DNA from: Undaria pinnatifida
Taxonomy: Eukaryota > Sar > Phaeophyceae > Laminariales > Alariaceae
Assembly: GCA_012845835.1 (NCBI GenBank)
Contig: JABAKD010000030.1
Location: 16,205,210-16,269,209, forward strand
Reading direction: 5' to 3'
DNA: 64,000 nt
The notes under the pieces are model-generated. The model was not told the origin of the DNA, did no database searches, and saw nothing but the letters and a program-made list of their open reading frames with translations. This document shows positions 1-13,800 of the stretch, one piece after another. Position 1 is the stretch's first letter; each line of letters begins with the position of its first letter. A program made the position numbers and the translations under genes.

Positions 1-175
1 GTCCCACAATACCCGGGGTACGGGTAAGGGGTGTTTTGTACCCGCCCGGAACTTCTGTGAGTTGTATACGCACGTGGCACAATACCCGGAACTTATGTCA
101 GTTCTGTAACACTTCCACACCCGCACCCGAAACTTCTGGAAGTTCTGTAAGACTCCCATACCCTTACCCGGAATC
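1..175. repeat. Degenerate direct repeat based on ACCCGGAACTT
   Basis: The words CACAATACCCGG, CCCGGAACTTCTGTGAGTT, CCCGGAACTTATGTCAGTT and CCCGAAACTTCTGGAAGTT follow one another at irregular 40-55 bp spacing. It looks like a decayed minisatellite. No coding role is apparent. Confidence 0.45.
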
Positions 176-1302
176 CACAAACCCTACACAACATAACCTT
201 GGGAAAATGAGAAGATCGTAGAAGGATGAGCAAAACAAACAATAAAAAAACGCTTGGGAACCCTCAACGACCAAACTAACGAAACACGTGGATTGCGACA
301 TTGCGACCTCATCAAGCATCAAGCGTCAAGGAAGAGCGCGCGGCGAGATAGCAGTACGATTGACACCACGCTGCACGCGTGTCACTATCATGCTCCACCC
401 ATTTTTCGGACGTTTCTCCAACCGGTAACCCACCAGCCCGGGCAGTTTCGTGTGGCCTATCATGCATCATGCTGCAATCGATAAATCGTCATGTTTTTTT
501 CACACTGTCCCCCTCTGAAGTTCCAGTTTTTGCAACCATCGCCATGGCTAGCCCGCTATATTCTTACTCGAGGCGGGGGGAGGGTGGCGGACTTGAATCT
601 ACGATGCGAACCGCTGTAATGTGGTACAACCGCAATATGATGGTGGGCGCCCGCAAAAGGTTCAATTTGGCGTCCAGGCTGAAATTCTTATTTTGTGTAC
701 CCTCGCTAACATCACCAACGTAATTTCTTAAATGGTGGTTCATTACTCTTCTCGGCCGAATATCAACATTCTTCAGGTTTTATTGTTTTTTATTTGTTAT
801 ACGCACCGCGAGCCGCGAGCCGCCATTTCGCGTTGACGTTCAACAGGTCAGCCGCAACCGAATGCTATTGGCACTATAAACGCCCACTGCCCACCAGGGT
901 GTCAGGGCAATGGAGAGAACCTCTTTCACCTTGGGTTCGGTTCTCGACCACGCTGGTTTTAACATATTTTTTGTGTTCAGCACGGGACACTTTTGTATCT
1001 TCATGCTCAGATTTCTTGCGATGTTTAATTAAATAAAACCGAATGAAGCGTCGGTTTCTCATGAGACTCGAACGCGCTGACTGCTGCAAGGTGTTATTTA
1101 TGTTTACGCTGCATGTCCCATGTCACGCTCGGGAGCGACCTCGTTTCTTCAATTGAGTGGGCGTCAATAACTGCGTTTCTTATATATCACACTGGTTGGC
1201 TTGTTCTTATTTTGCCCGATTCGAGCTGTGTTTCTTACACCCAAATTTCTTTTTTCCCCAACAATCTCAGCCTGAGTTTCTTAACGGGGTACTGGTAATT
1301 GT

Positions 1303-1388
1303 TAGCCCCTTTACACTGGAAACCCGTTTTGGGGGACATAATTACTTGGATTTAGTATACGAAGGGGTTCGGGGACTCTAAGGGGGTC
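1303..1388 (+). mobile_element. Small MITE-like element (about 85 bp), copy 1
   Basis: The sequence begins TAGCCCCTTTAC and ends CTCTAAGGGGGT, so the ends are short inverted repeats (CCCCTTTA and TAAGGGG). The interior shares CCCGTTTTGGGGGACA, TTACTTGGATTTAGTAT and GGGGTTCGGGG with copies at 29972-30059, 13457-13541, 46752-46825 and, inverted, 61385-61473. There is no coding capacity. A non-autonomous DNA transposon is the simplest reading; the mobilising transposase is unknown. Confidence 0.5.
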
Positions 1389-2754
1389 AAGCGCGGCGCC
1401 CACGAAAACAGGTACGAAGTGCAGATGTCGTTATCGCAACACCAAATCAACAGAGATCAACAAACAAAGCGGGCGACAACACGACAAAAACATATATTAC
1501 GTCGGTAGACGATACCCGTACAAGCATAGCATCAGTTCGCCGTGAGTACCTGGTGCCAGGTGGGTAGATAGGCAGTGGGAGCAACCGGTAGGATCACATT
1601 CGATGGTGCCAAGCAAGTTTTAAGCTTGAAATTCCATGAACAAGCCACGTACAAGTACAAGTATCGAGTAGACGTTGGAGAGCCTTCTGCCTGGTAATTC
1701 ACGTTTTTTACGAACTCAATAGGCGGTATGCTCTGTGCCGCCTGCAACCTGCAGTCTTGCTTGCGGTATAACGTGGCTTCGACGGCGGCAGCTTATCCCA
1801 CGAGGTGGGGACACATCATTCCACGGTCCATTCAACATGCTTCAGGTACAGCTGATACTTCGCCCATCATTCATGTAGTCTAACCATACTGATACGCACA
1901 CTCGTACCTGGTATGGTTGAAAGTACACTAAAGGCTCTCTCAACAGAGAGAAGTGTTATGGATCTGGCCATTTGCCTTCTTGGGGGTATGACAAAAAGGG
2001 GAAACGTGGCGACAAGACATACCGATCACAGCATCGCGCACACCAAGTAGGACGAGCTGCTGGGGTAGTAGGGGGTAGCAACAAAGAGCCGCACGAAAGC
2101 GCGCAGCTTGAGGCTGTGCTTGAGCTGCCGGTAATGGTTGATTAGACTAGACCGCACTTTTCTCTTCTATCTGTCGCTGCGAACACGTACACCCCCCAAT
2201 CGGCCCTTGCGCGCTCCTGGTGTTAGTATACTTAGCGGGGACACACGACGCGAGCGCAGCACGCTGCGTCCAACCCAGATAGGCCATGGCGTGTACCAGG
2301 CATTCGTCGTATAGTCTACTCGTCATAGGAAGTACATTCGTCCGAGTACGAGAGCATGGATAAAATATAAAATACGTCCGTCCCCAATCCGCACCCAACA
2401 TTCCACATTAAAACATTCAAACGGAAAAAAGCCTGATCCTACGACTGGTATGTGATATGTTTCATATGATACTCGCAAACAATCAGTACGAGCAGTGCGT
2501 TCACATTCGTTCCCCCCAAAACCCGCGAAACGGATGTCACCTACGCCCATATTGAGCGCCTCTTCTGAGAGAGGGTATTTTCCCTCTCAGCCAGCGTGCG
2601 CACTCAGGAAACAATTCTGCCACAATAATATACCATTGCGGCGTGTTGCTTGGCGAAACTCGTGTGTTCGGTTGACGAACTCTACGCTGCTACTCTGCGT
2701 TGTGCTTGCTCAAGATGCCACCTGAACCAATGGTATACTAATAATACTTCGAAG

Positions 2755-2860
2755 TATAAGTGACTTTTTTTTTTTTTTTTTTCATCCTCCGGCGGATGGG
2801 GAAAAATAAAAGCTTTAAAATAGCTCACCACACTTCCACGTATTTTCATATATAAGTGAC
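2755..2860 (-). mobile_element. 5'-truncated poly(A)-tailed retroposon with target-site duplication
   Basis: The 10-bp word TATAAGTGAC occurs at 2755-2764 and again at 2851-2860, flanking an insert of 86 bp. Read on the minus strand the insert ends in CCCCATCCGCCGGAGGATG followed by about 18 A residues. A poly(A) tail, a target-site duplication and loss of the 5' part together are the signature of LINE-type target-primed reverse transcription. Longer copies of the same family are at 11921-12136, 30066-30272 and 43139-43345. It could be a SINE or the 3' end of a LINE; no open reading frame is present. Confidence 0.8.
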
Positions 2861-3295
2861 ATTTCCTTCCATTCGGGGATGCAATTTCTTTTCTTGCACG
2901 AGGGAATCTCGAATCTACGACTACTGCTGGTTTGTTCAATGATTCGTTCGTCCTTGCAAGCAAGCTATGTCACACACACCCTCCTCCCTTCCAATCATCC
3001 CAACGATTCAGAGCTATGCTGGCCACCTAAAAGCAACTGGCGTATGCATTATGAGTGAAATCGATGCCGTCCTATCGCCGACCCCGGCATATACCCCATA
3101 CAGACAGCGACGGAGGCAGTAGTAGGCAGTTCTACTGTCAGGAATTCCAATTCAAAGTCAAACTCGTAGATGTACCTGCACCGGATGCCGACACGTACTG
3201 ATTGCACCACCCTTCTCTCTACCACTACTCAATCTATACTTGGTTCGAAGCACACCATCAGATCACTTGAAACACTTAACAGGTGGAGCTCTTAC

Positions 3296-3487
3296 CTCGA
3301 GCTTGACGTTTTTGCCCTCTGTCGGGGAGACCAGGGCGATCTCTTGGATCAGAGAAGGGGTCGGCTCTGGGAGGTGTTTCCGGGCGTACGCTCTCGGGTT
3401 CATGTATCGCTCGAGCGATTCATCGTACCAAGTCTGTTCGGGCTGCGCCGGGAGTGATTGGTCGACGTCCGACACTATTGTACTCAT
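3296..3487 (-). CDS. First coding exon of a divergently transcribed gene, product unknown (partial)
   Basis: On the minus strand an ATG at 3487 opens 64 codons that end exactly at a consensus donor, CTCGAG followed by GTAAGA (intron begins at 3295). The peptide begins MSTIVSDVDQSLPAQPEQTW and continues with residues typical of real coding sequence (a YMNPRAYARKHLPEP stretch at 29-43). Codon third positions are GC-rich, unlike the flanks. The same frame stays open upstream to ATGs at 3655 and 3679, but that extension looks non-coding, so I chose 3487. The exon ends in phase 0. I do not recognise the family, and later exons were not found. The gene is head-to-head with the plus-strand gene starting at 3952, 464 bp away, so the two probably share a promoter. 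Confidence 0.6.
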
Positions 3488-3951
3488 GGCTCTCGGCTTC
3501 GCCGCCCCGAAACAAGAAAACTCGGAGTGCTGTACGTGCTTCGAATAGCAGGGTGCGATATTTGGTGTTGTCGATTCTTGTACGTTTTTGCTTGCCCACA
3601 GAGACGCGGAAAACTGAGGCGTTACTTCTGTGGGACAGCGGGGGGAAAGTATCATTTTGCAGAGGTCGATTGCTTTCATTTACGCTCTCCGCTCGATAGG
3701 GATAGCAGTCGCTATTGGAAAAAGGTCCACGGAGGGAGGGGGGAAGCTGTGTACCTTTCCTTGGCCCTGCTTTCTCGAGCAGGAGGGAGAGGTTGATCTG
3801 AGGCTGGAAGCGGTGCCTCTTGGCGTGGAGCCGCCGGAGGGCTCATAATATTGGCGCGAAAAAGAGATCGGTGTATCCGACCTCGAGGCATAAATCTCGG
3901 CACATTTGTAGCAGGTGGAGAGGCGGTGGCAGACCCTCTTAGAACAAGACC
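3488..3951. promoter_or_regulatory. Bidirectional promoter region between two divergent genes, with an E2F-like site
   Basis: This 464-bp interval separates start codons on opposite strands, so it should hold both 5' UTRs and a shared promoter. At 3851-3861 it contains TTGGCGCGAAA, a match to the E2F/DP consensus (TTTSSCGC read on the other strand). A weak TATA-like CATAAATC lies at about 3889. The plus-strand ATG at 3952 sits in a good initiation context (GACCATGG). E2F control, and so cell-cycle-linked expression, is inferred from this one site only. Confidence 0.5.
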
Positions 3952-4041
3952 ATGGCCTCGCCCGCGGTAGTAGTAACCGAGTTCGAGGAGGACACAACCG
4001 CCCCGCAGGAGGCCATCGAAGAACAGGAAGAAAACGACGAG
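3952..4041 (+). CDS. Unknown-family gene, exon 1 (start codon)
   Basis: ATG in a strong context (GACCATGGCC), then 30 codons ending GACGAG before the donor GTGCGT. The peptide is acidic, with seven Glu/Asp in its last ten residues. The reading frame stays open and coding-like for about 20 codons past the donor (to about 4101), so a longer exon 1 or regulated intron retention is a real alternative. Confidence 0.65.
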
Positions 4042-4824
4042 GTGCGTGCATTGAAGTACAAGGAGCACCCGCGCTACCCGGGAAACAAGCACATCATCTC
4101 ATCATTCCCCTCAATTTGCTGTCTCCTATCTCTGATACGGACTTATGTGCTCGAGAACAAGGGTGGCTCTGCTCTTCCTTTTATTTACGTCACCGAATAT
4201 AAAGGTCTTGCGAACCCGCGTCTCATGAAGATTAAAGCTCTAACCCAGTTGCCATACAACCCCTGAACCCTAGCTTCCGACCACCCCCCCCCCCCGGCTA
4301 CGCCCCCACTTGATCACCTTCGCCCTTGTAGGTCAAGAGCGCGCAGACAATCTACCCCCATTCGTGGGAAAACAAACATACACACGGGTTCCCGCCGTGT
4401 TGTTTTCATAGCATTTTAGAGCAAGCCCAGCAGCAGTGTATTCGCACAGAGTAAATACAGCGTTCGCGGCATGTCCTTCTTTCATTTTCGGAACTCAGAA
4501 GCTCTCAGCTCGCTTCAAGCCTCTCGAAGCGCACACGATAGCTAGGTCCGCTTATTTTGTCCCCTTCGCTACTAATCCCTGGGGCAGCTGTGGTGGGGGG
4601 GGGCAGGGAGGAGGAGCGCGGGGGGGGTGTTGGCAAGGCTATCTACCCCTGAACGGTTCCAACTCGCGTTGCGTTTTTGGTTGTCCGGTTTATCGTTTTT
4701 GGTACACCAGGAAATTGGAATTGGAATCGTATGCTCTGAAAACGCTGCGGGTACTTGTACATATGTGTAAAGAAGAATTCAGTTAGTGATGATGCCATCA
4801 ACGGCGAGCTTGCGCGAGGCGTGG

Positions 4825-4859
<35 letters not shown>

Positions 4860-7800
4860 ATATGGTGCTTGTTTTATTGATCCATACACGCTACGACGGG
4901 CATGCAGAGAACGTTGGAGGTGGGTATCCGTCAGGCGCTGCTTCGCCGCCGCTCAAAGTTTGACAAGATCGTCGATACCTACGACAAGTACGTAATTTTG
5001 AGCTTTTTCCAGTATTCGTTTTTCTCTTTTTGTTCATTATTTTTTCAGCTTTTTGAGAGCAAAGAAGATTTTTTTTCCCCTCTCGTCTGGATTTGACTTG
5101 AAATTACCACTGCTTGAACATTTTGTGTCATCCCACGGGCATCCGTCCTTCCCCACCGAAGGCGAACGGTATCTTGGAAGGTTCGGTGCTGCTGTACGTG
5201 CACGTACCTACCGTATGGCATCGCTTCGTAGGTATCAAAGGAGCGCGACATCAGGATATCCTGATTTTGGAATGTGTTCGTTGATGGAAGCTAATATACC
5301 AGGTATACCGCACCGGTTTGGGGGCAAGGAAGATTAAGATTTCATGTGGAGAGGTGGATCGATCGTAATTGGGACTGCACTTGTTGATGTTTTGCGATTG
5401 CGCCGCTAAAAAGAGTTATCGAGGGATCTTGGCGTCTTTTTCCGCGTTCTGTGCACGAAGGGCTGCTATTTTGGTGAAGGCATGGGTCAGTCACTCGCCC
5501 CGTACTCTACCTGCTGTCCATTTTGAATTCAGTAGTAGGACATGATTGCGTATCGGTAGCTGGCAGCTGGCGGATGAATACAGGCGGTGTTAGTAGCTTC
5601 AGCTGCAATTCGGTCAGCTAGAGGGTTAAGAGCGCAGCAAGACTACTCGTCATGGTTGTTTTTTCGTTGCACGTGTTGTCGATTCTTTATCTTACTCGTC
5701 GAGCTACCGGTATCTCCATTTCCTCTTTATTCAACCCGCAGCGTGCGGCAGTATATATCGGTACAAGCTACATGCCGTGTGGCGTGGGCACATATTCTGT
5801 GGGCGCGAGGAGAATATATTCATGTCCTGTGAACCGCGATACTCTGGAATTGTCTACTCCTTGTAGTCTACCACATGTACTGCTGGTGTCAGACATGCGG
5901 CAAAAATTCCGCTGGCCAGGTGTTCCAAGCTTTTTACCTTGCGTGTACTTAGTACTTGGGGTTGTTGCTTTCTGTGGTTATCTGATGGCCCACCCATTTT
6001 GCGGAAAGCCTTCCAAGTCCGTTCAAATTCCTGCCACAGGATATTATTAATATTAATCTTTGTTGAAAAGAAGCATGAAACATCGGCTTCTGCCGTTGCG
6101 TAAGTAAATCAGCCTGTCGCATAAAATGATGTTATACTGCTATTAATACTAGCTAATAATAAATCGTCCCTTGACCCGATGCTATATTTTCGCGCCTCGG
6201 CAAGCCCTGCGTCAACTGCACCAAGTCCGACCCCGTCGTGCAGGAGGGCGACATCCTTATTAACGCCTGCGGCGGCATCCTACTTTTCACATGTGCGAAG
6301 CGGGCCCTGATCAACTTCGTGATCAGGATGTCGCCCTCCCGCACGACGGGGTCGGACTTGGTGCAGTTGACGCTGCCAACCCGCGTGCATATAGCATCGG
6401 CGTCAAGAGGGACGACGCGAACATGATGACACCATTTACGTTTAGGAACTAGTACAATAGTGTACATCCATGCGACCTGAAGGGGTTTGATTCCCCCCCC
6501 CCCTCCCATCGCCCCCCCCCCCTCGTTTGTTCTCTCCTGCCGCCCCACCTAAAATAAAAATCTGCCAGAGTAATAAGCACTACCAGACAAGTTGTTATCA
6601 CCTCATTATCTTTCTAGCCATCCATGCCGTAGCTCCAATTCATACCCCCCCCCCCCGCCCCCCCCAACGGCCCCTCCTTCCCCACCACCCGCACCATCGC
6701 CTAGCACCACGCATATGGCAAGCTCCTAGCAGATATACATTTATGCGACCTAAAGCTGTTGGAAATCCCCCATCCCCCCCCCTCCCCCTTTCGAACACTC
6801 CGCCCTCTCCTCACAGGTTGTACGACTTACAGGATATACATGATACACTGATGCATTCCTTTCACAACCGTCAGATTTGTCCCCTTGAAGGATTTACAGT
6901 TTCTGCGCACATATTGAGTCCCCCCCACCCCGTTCCCTCTTGTTCAAACTCCGGCCCCCACGCTCTTAAAATCTCCGCCCTCCCCTCACCGGTTATACCA
7001 CTTACAGGATACACGTGATAAACTGATGCATTTCCTTCCACAGCTGTCAGATTTTGTCCCCCTCAAAAACGGGTTTTAAAGCTTCCGCGCACAAACTGGT
7101 TAACATCACCTTGTTGACCCTAGTACAAGCTACACTGTAGTTCCAAGGGGAGTCGCCGACCTACATCCTTAATGAGGACATACCCAGTAATACGCCCGAT
7201 CGGAGTATCACACAGCTTGGCAAAGATGAGTTTCGACGAAATCTTTGATCTCACAGCTGGAGTGTAGTTTTGTTTTTATGATGGTGGAGGCAGTTGTACA
7301 AACAGCAGTTTTGGATGGTGTAAAGGGCGCTGTGTGTAGTGATACTCGTCGAACACGGTATGCGCACCCAGTAATATTAACACTATTATAGCAAGTATAT
7401 ATCGGTATATGCCGCCTTTGGGCACATGTTCCATGGGCGCGAGGAAAATATGATGTGCGGTCCTAAATCAGACTTACTTGTAATCTACCAGGTATCTATT
7501 AATATTAGTACCATGTGGTACTGCTGTCAGACACGCGGCAAGAATTCCGCTGGCCATTTGTTCCAGGTTTTAGCCTTTTGCTTATTTGATTTTTATAAAA
7601 AATGAAAATACACTTCAGCTGTGAGATCGAAGATTTCGTCGAAACTCATCTTTGCAAGCTGTGTGTGATACTCCGATCGCGCGCATTACGAGTTGTGTGT
7701 CCTCATTAAGGATATAGGTCGGCGGCTCCCCTTACAACTACAGTGTAGCTATCAGGGTCAACAGGGTGATTTTAGTCAGTCTGTGCGCGGAAAGTATAAA

Positions 7801-10800
7801 ACCCGTTTCTGAGGGGGACAAAATCTGACAGCTGTGTGGGGAAATGTATCCTTTTATCAAGTGAATCTTGTAAGTCGAATAACCGGTGAGGGGGGGGGGC
7901 GGAGTTTTGAAGGACGTGGGGGCCTGGTTTTGATCAAAAGCGAGCGGGTTTGGAGGAGGGGGAGGGGGGGGCAATTTGTGCATGTAAGTTATAAATCCTT
8001 TCAAGGGGATAAATCTGACGGTTTTGGCACTGATTATCTGGTGAGCCACCCTTGCGGAAGGCCTTGCAAGTCCGTTCAAGTCCCTGCTACACGATGTTAT
8101 TAATTGTGTTGAAATAAGCGTAGAACATCGGCCTCTGCCGTTACGTGGGTCAAGTTAGCTCGTCATATATAATGATATCATATGATATCATAGATAGTAT
8201 TTAGTAAACATGCAACAAAAATGCCGCCATTTTCATACGTACAGTAGTATGGCAAGCAACTCACCGGGATACCAGGTATGACCCAAGAAGTACGTACTAC
8301 TGAAGGGTACCACAACATTGAGGTTCCGATATTCTGTGTTCTTTGTTTTGTTCACACCCAAGAAGCTGCAGGTGTGATCTGTAGGAAGTGATGCGTGCTG
8401 GGACGAAGTATTAGTTTTTCAGCCTCATTCGCAGGATCAGAATTAAGATTGTTTCATTGCTTCAGGTGTTACGAGCCGCGTTCACATTTTGTGTGTATGA
8501 GGCAACTCCCTCTCTGAAAAACTTGAAAGTTGTTCATATTTCCGAGGTTATTCAGTATTGGGAGTGATAATCACGACTACGCAGGCGAGATTTAAATCAC
8601 GACCATGGGGACGTTTACGAGACGTCCCCGGCGTTCGATTACTCCCAAACGCCCCCGTAGTCGTGCTTTATATGTCTATGACTACCAAGATGGTACCAGG
8701 TGTACGTAGTCATATCACTTTCTTTCTCTGTTCGCGTCGAGCACAACTGCAGTTGGATCTGTTCGTTGTGTTGCTCACTCAAGACATGTCGAGTCGCGAT
8801 CCACGTGTCCCTGGTATCCCAAGTCCCAATCAATACACACCACGGTATTACGTAGGGCCCCGGCGTCTGTTGCGCGAAGCTGGAAGGCGTGTTTGCTGCG
8901 TTGAACACGCCTTCGGGCGCCTGTTGCGCAAAACAGCAGTTCCGGCAGAAAAGTTGCGCCCACGCGACAAACAGCGCAACCTGCCTGGCGCAACAGCAAG
9001 TTAATGCCCTGGTACAAACCACCACCGCCGTAAACCGTCTAGAGCAATGCGTATGTATATGGATTTTGTTGACAACCCTGGTGGAACGTCGCCTGCCTCG
9101 CCTGGGCCCAAACAGGAAACCGTTATTGAAGGGGAGACGCCGGAGGAGGCTCTGCAGCGGCGCATCGAGGAGGGAAAGATAGGGAAGGGGAAAACGCTAA
9201 GGAGATGGAAAGACACCGAAGAAAAGGTGAGACGTTGGACTATTATTCATGGTAGTATAGACTGATAGTTTTGAGAACAGGTGAGAGACGTTAGATTATT
9301 AAAGAGTAATAGCTTTAAGATGTTATAAGATGTTATACAAGGGGGAACCGCTAAGGAGATGCGAAGACGCCGAATTAGAAAAGGCGGGACTTTTTGACAT
9401 GATGTTAGTGCAGTATAAAGGGGAAAATGCTTCAGCAGTGAGGAGATGGGAAGACCCCGAAGAGAAAATGGCAAAATGGGGCACTTTTTAGTCCATGGCA
9501 TTGTCGTACTGCAATGAAAATGGGGAAACGCTGAGGAGGTCGAAAGACACGGAAGGAAAGGTGGGACATTGTTGCCGTCTCACAACAATGTCACTCACGT
9601 TATTGGCCACCGTTTCACAAAACAATGTCACTCACGTTATTGGCCACCGTCTCACAACAATGTTACTCACGTTATTGGCCGGAAAAAATACAAACTTTCA
9701 CCGACGAACCCAATCAAACCGAATCCAGAAGCTGCTGTGTAGTATGTCTTCGTGCGCAGAATGTTCGTACCGTTAGGCTGACCGCCTTTTTTCCAGTTGT
9801 CCTGTTTGACCCTGGTACTACCGGTGTGTATGATAGCACTCGGCGGAGTCACCGACGTATACCCTCCCTGAGGACATAACGGTATACACCCCGACGTGCG
9901 ATGGACGTATCACACACGCAGGTTTCAAGATGGGTTTTTTGGCGAAATCCTCGATGTCACAGCTACTGTCGTAGTAGTGCGTATTTTTACACTGTTTACA
10001 GATCAAACCATACCGAGCAAAGCCGAGCGAAGCCGATCTATACTACAGTGATTTTTTGGTCCTGGGGCTGCTTGCCCGCCTGTCTGCGTGCCGTGGGCAA
10101 AAGTTCCGGCTTACGTTGTGCTGCCCGCTGTCCGTTGTTGTCACGATTCACGTGGTGTTTAGAGGAGGGGGGCGGAGAGGGGAGTATGAGAACGGATCAG
10201 TCACGTGCGTGCGGTTGGTGACTGGCGATGCGTTGGTGCGGCGCGGTGGTTGGTGGCTTTTTTTTTTTCCTCGGGTCTGGTACATGTTTGTCTGCGGGTA
10301 TCATGTCATATGTAGGTATTTTGTCGTGGTGTTTTTATGCGGCCGGCATTGCTGCGACAGCGGTGCTGTTAGTGGCATTGATGGTGATACTGTTGATAGT
10401 GATATCAATAGTGATATCAATAGTGTTATCAATAGTGGTGTTTGTTGGTGTCGTTGTTAGGGATGACGGTGTGGAGTCTTTTCTCGTTGCGATGCTGTCG
10501 ATGCTGTCGTTGTTGGGTTACTCTTTGATGGCGGTGAGGGTACCCCTGAGGAGGCAGTCAGTCTGGCATACCAGGTGTGTAAGGAGCTTGTTACTATTAA
10601 TACAAACCTGGTAAGAGTATTTCCAAGTGTGCTGTCATGATAGCGCGATACTAGTTAATACCTGGTACCTGGTAGTTGGCACCTCGTATTTATTGATGTA
10701 TCAGGTACGACCAGGTATTAATGGTACTGCAGCCCGCAGCGCTGCTGCAGGCATTCAGCAATCCATACTCTGCACCGGTCAAGTATAGTCGCTGCTATAT

Positions 10801-13800
10801 GCGATTTTATACGTCGTACCTGGTAGGTACTTTGTGTAGCTGGTTGCTGCTGGTGTAGTCGTAGCAGTGTCCCAGAGCGAATGCCTGTATTAAGTAGTGA
10901 AGAGGGGGGGGGCATTTGTTGCTGGCGTTAGTCATTTGGCCGTTAACCGCGCATGCCTTTCGAGGCGTAGCACTGCTGCCCCCTACATTTTTGGAGCTCA
11001 GCAGTAGAGGCGCGGGGGGGTCTGCTCGCTAAGGGCTTGCACGTACGTATACACCTACCCGAAGTGTATCGTAGCATGTTGCATTTTGAAGCAGCGTTGC
11101 TAGCTATATTAGCTATGAACGGAGATTTACAAAAAAAAAAAAGTATGTAGTAGAACTGGTGTAGCGCTCTGGCGTCCTTCCGTCCCATTTAGAGGTTGTT
11201 CAAGTGTCGAGGTCGCTTGCTGCTCGCGACTTGCTGCTCGCGACTTGCTGCTCGCGACTTGCTGCTCGCGACTTGCTGCTTGACTCCGGCCGCGTTGCGT
11301 TTGTGAGCGTCTTGGATTCCGAGCGTGCGTCATGGATGCTGACATTGTTGAAGTGTTTCCCGGTATTGGCGGAACGTCTACCATTAACTAGTAAGTTTGT
11401 GTCTTTTGTCTTGTCTGTCTGTCTGTACTATTAATATACTCGGAGCATGATATATCATAGTGACAAAGGTGATATGATAGTGATATTATCTGATGTGAAC
11501 GCATTCGGGACTTGAAAAGGGAAGCATGCCCCAGGTGGGCTACAGCAGGGATTTTGCCGTCTACCACACGAAGCAACCCGGGTTATACACTCCTATGCAC
11601 TATTAATAGGGTAGGGGGTGTAATGTCAAAACTAACTATATGGCGTTTACTACGAAGGGCTGCGAGTTTTTTCACTTCGCAGGTACCCGGTAGGTATATG
11701 TTGTGTGGCAGGGTAAAAGCGATCTCGCGTAACTGGCTTAATCAACGACGACAACAAACACTCCGTGTTGTTGTTGCTGTTGTTGTCACATTAACTCGCA
11801 TGATTAAGTTCGTGGTCACAAGACAGGCGCCAGTCTCTCTGTTAATAATCGACCCAAAAACACGACAGTCATATAAACCCTCTGAACTCTGCATGTTATT
11901 GACCGCAACTAACTGTATTGTTTTTTGGGTTTTTTTTATCCTCCAGCGCATGGGGAAAAATAAAGGTTAAGCTCACCACACTTCCACGTATTTTCATACA
12001 CGTCGTGTGTCATTTTAACTGAATTGCATTCGCTGTCCAGCGTTAGCTGGCGTGTCCTTCATTTCCTGTGATAGCGATAGCGCGAGCTGTTCCTACCGGT
12101 GGTCCTCTTAGCTACTCCGGCGGCGCAAGACTGTAATGTATTGACGAGAAAACATGGGTACTACCACTACTGCCTTGAACCATCTAATGACGAGAACGGC
12201 GACTTTTTCGACCAAATCACAACTCTAGCGATTACAGACCACATCAAACAGCCCGGCTACTATTAATGTTGCTATTATTGCTGTTAATGGTAGCCTACCC
12301 GTAGGGGGCGTGTTCGAAGCGCTATACCATGTACCAGGTATATTGTAAGGAGCTGTAATGCGCGCGCATAAGTAGCACGGTGAAGGAGGTCGCACAGATC
12401 AGTAGTGCATGGCGTTCGTCCTTGACGCTTGATAAGTGATAAGATGGTAAGTTGCAGCTGAAAACATGGGTACTACCACTACTGCCAGGCGCCACCATTG
12501 CTTGTATTGTACAAGATGGGATTGGGATGGTATTGGGATTAGTCCACTCCCGAAGTGGCAAATGTGACAGCTGATCGAACCTGAAGGAGCTCCACACCAA
12601 GCACTGCCGCAACCTCAACCCTCACCCTTCGCGCAGGGCACGCTCTAGCACTTCACTCTCGAGGGGCTTGGCGAGAAAAACAGACCTGACCCTTTGCAAA
12701 CTCCCCAAATTGTCCTGGTCTCACATAATTCCAACCCCTGAGACCTCGTAACGGAAGTGCACTCGCGAAAACGACCACCTGTAGTTTTGGCAAATCAATA
12801 CCTGCTTGTTTACGAACGAACGCGATTTTGTTGGTAGCGAAACTACAGTATTGATAGGAACGTTCGGGTGTGCCGACAAGAAAAGGCAGCATCACTACAG
12901 CAGCAGCAGCAGCAACAGCAGCAGCGTTGCGTTTACTGTAGGTGAAGTTCTCCTATAAACGCGCCCAGGAAATGTAAAGGCAAGTGTTTACATGTCATTT
13001 ATCAAAAAAGCAGTATAACGCCATGTGATAACTGAAAAAGTATTGACTTAACACACGATAGCTCTGCAGATTCCAGCAAAGCCTTCTAGCACAGCAGGAA
13101 CAAACATCCCCCATGAGTGCCGTCGGGTGTTTGCCGCAGCAGACGATAAGGGGCAAGGCCGAGCCGGACAGGAATACCGCGTAACACGCGTGCAAACTAG
13201 CCCCCTGCAGTGCGTTTCCGAGCGTAAATCTTCCGAAACAAAGGGCGCACACGCACAACGGAAACGTTCGCTTTGAATAGGTCTCGTCGATATCTAGTAT
13301 CTATAGACGCATCGCTCGGCTTTTGCATTCTCCCCGTTGTCTGAAAACGCCTCCTCCGAAATCGTCCGAGGGGATTTTGTTGCCTTGGAAGGCGGATCAG
13401 GGTGCGCCTGCTGTGTTTTGCTTTGTACGAAAGGGCCAAGAAGGACCGGGCTCCTGTTAACGCCTTTACAACGGGCACCCCTTTTTTGGGACAAATTTAC
13501 TTGAAGTTAGTGTATGGATTTTTTGGGCGCTAAAGGGGGGTTTGGCATCGGCAAAGACAACGACAACGACAATATCAACAAACCACAGCAGCTACGGCAG
13601 TCGACGGCGATTCCATGCTATTTGTTACCGTATGTATGTCCTCCCTGGTAATCAAGAGTGGTGCTTTTTAGGTCAACAGCAGTGCGATGTTACTGCTGTG
13701 TGTGTATCTTGTCCACCCTGGTATTCTTGAGTCAACAGGGTGCTATGTTCCTGTTTACATCTTGCTCCCTTTCCCAACGCCTACTAGTATCCGACGCATA

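Larger units (their letters stand above)
1..3295. other. Intron or downstream part of a minus-strand gene, no further exon recognised
   Basis: The minus-strand gene whose first exon is at 3296-3487 must continue into this stretch, because that exon ends at a strong donor. I found no second exon I could defend. A minus-strand reading frame around 2400-2150 has some coding character but no good splice borders. The visible content is degenerate ACCCGGAACTT repeats at 1-175, a small MITE-like element at 1303-1388, a hairpin near 2566-2590 (CTGAGAG and CCCTCTCAG arms) and a poly(A)-tailed retroposon at 2765-2850. The rest is unique AT/GC-mixed sequence without a visible gene. Confidence 0.5.
4992..9115 (+). 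other. Intron 2 of the unknown-family gene (4.1 kb) and its contents
   Basis: The intron contains a segmental duplication (about 5744-6150 and 7388-8190), a long hairpin at 6208-6375, two copies of a dispersed family in opposite orientation (6547-7280 and 7580-8029), and hairpins at 8565-8660 and 8888-8920. No other gene is visible inside it. Confidence 0.55.
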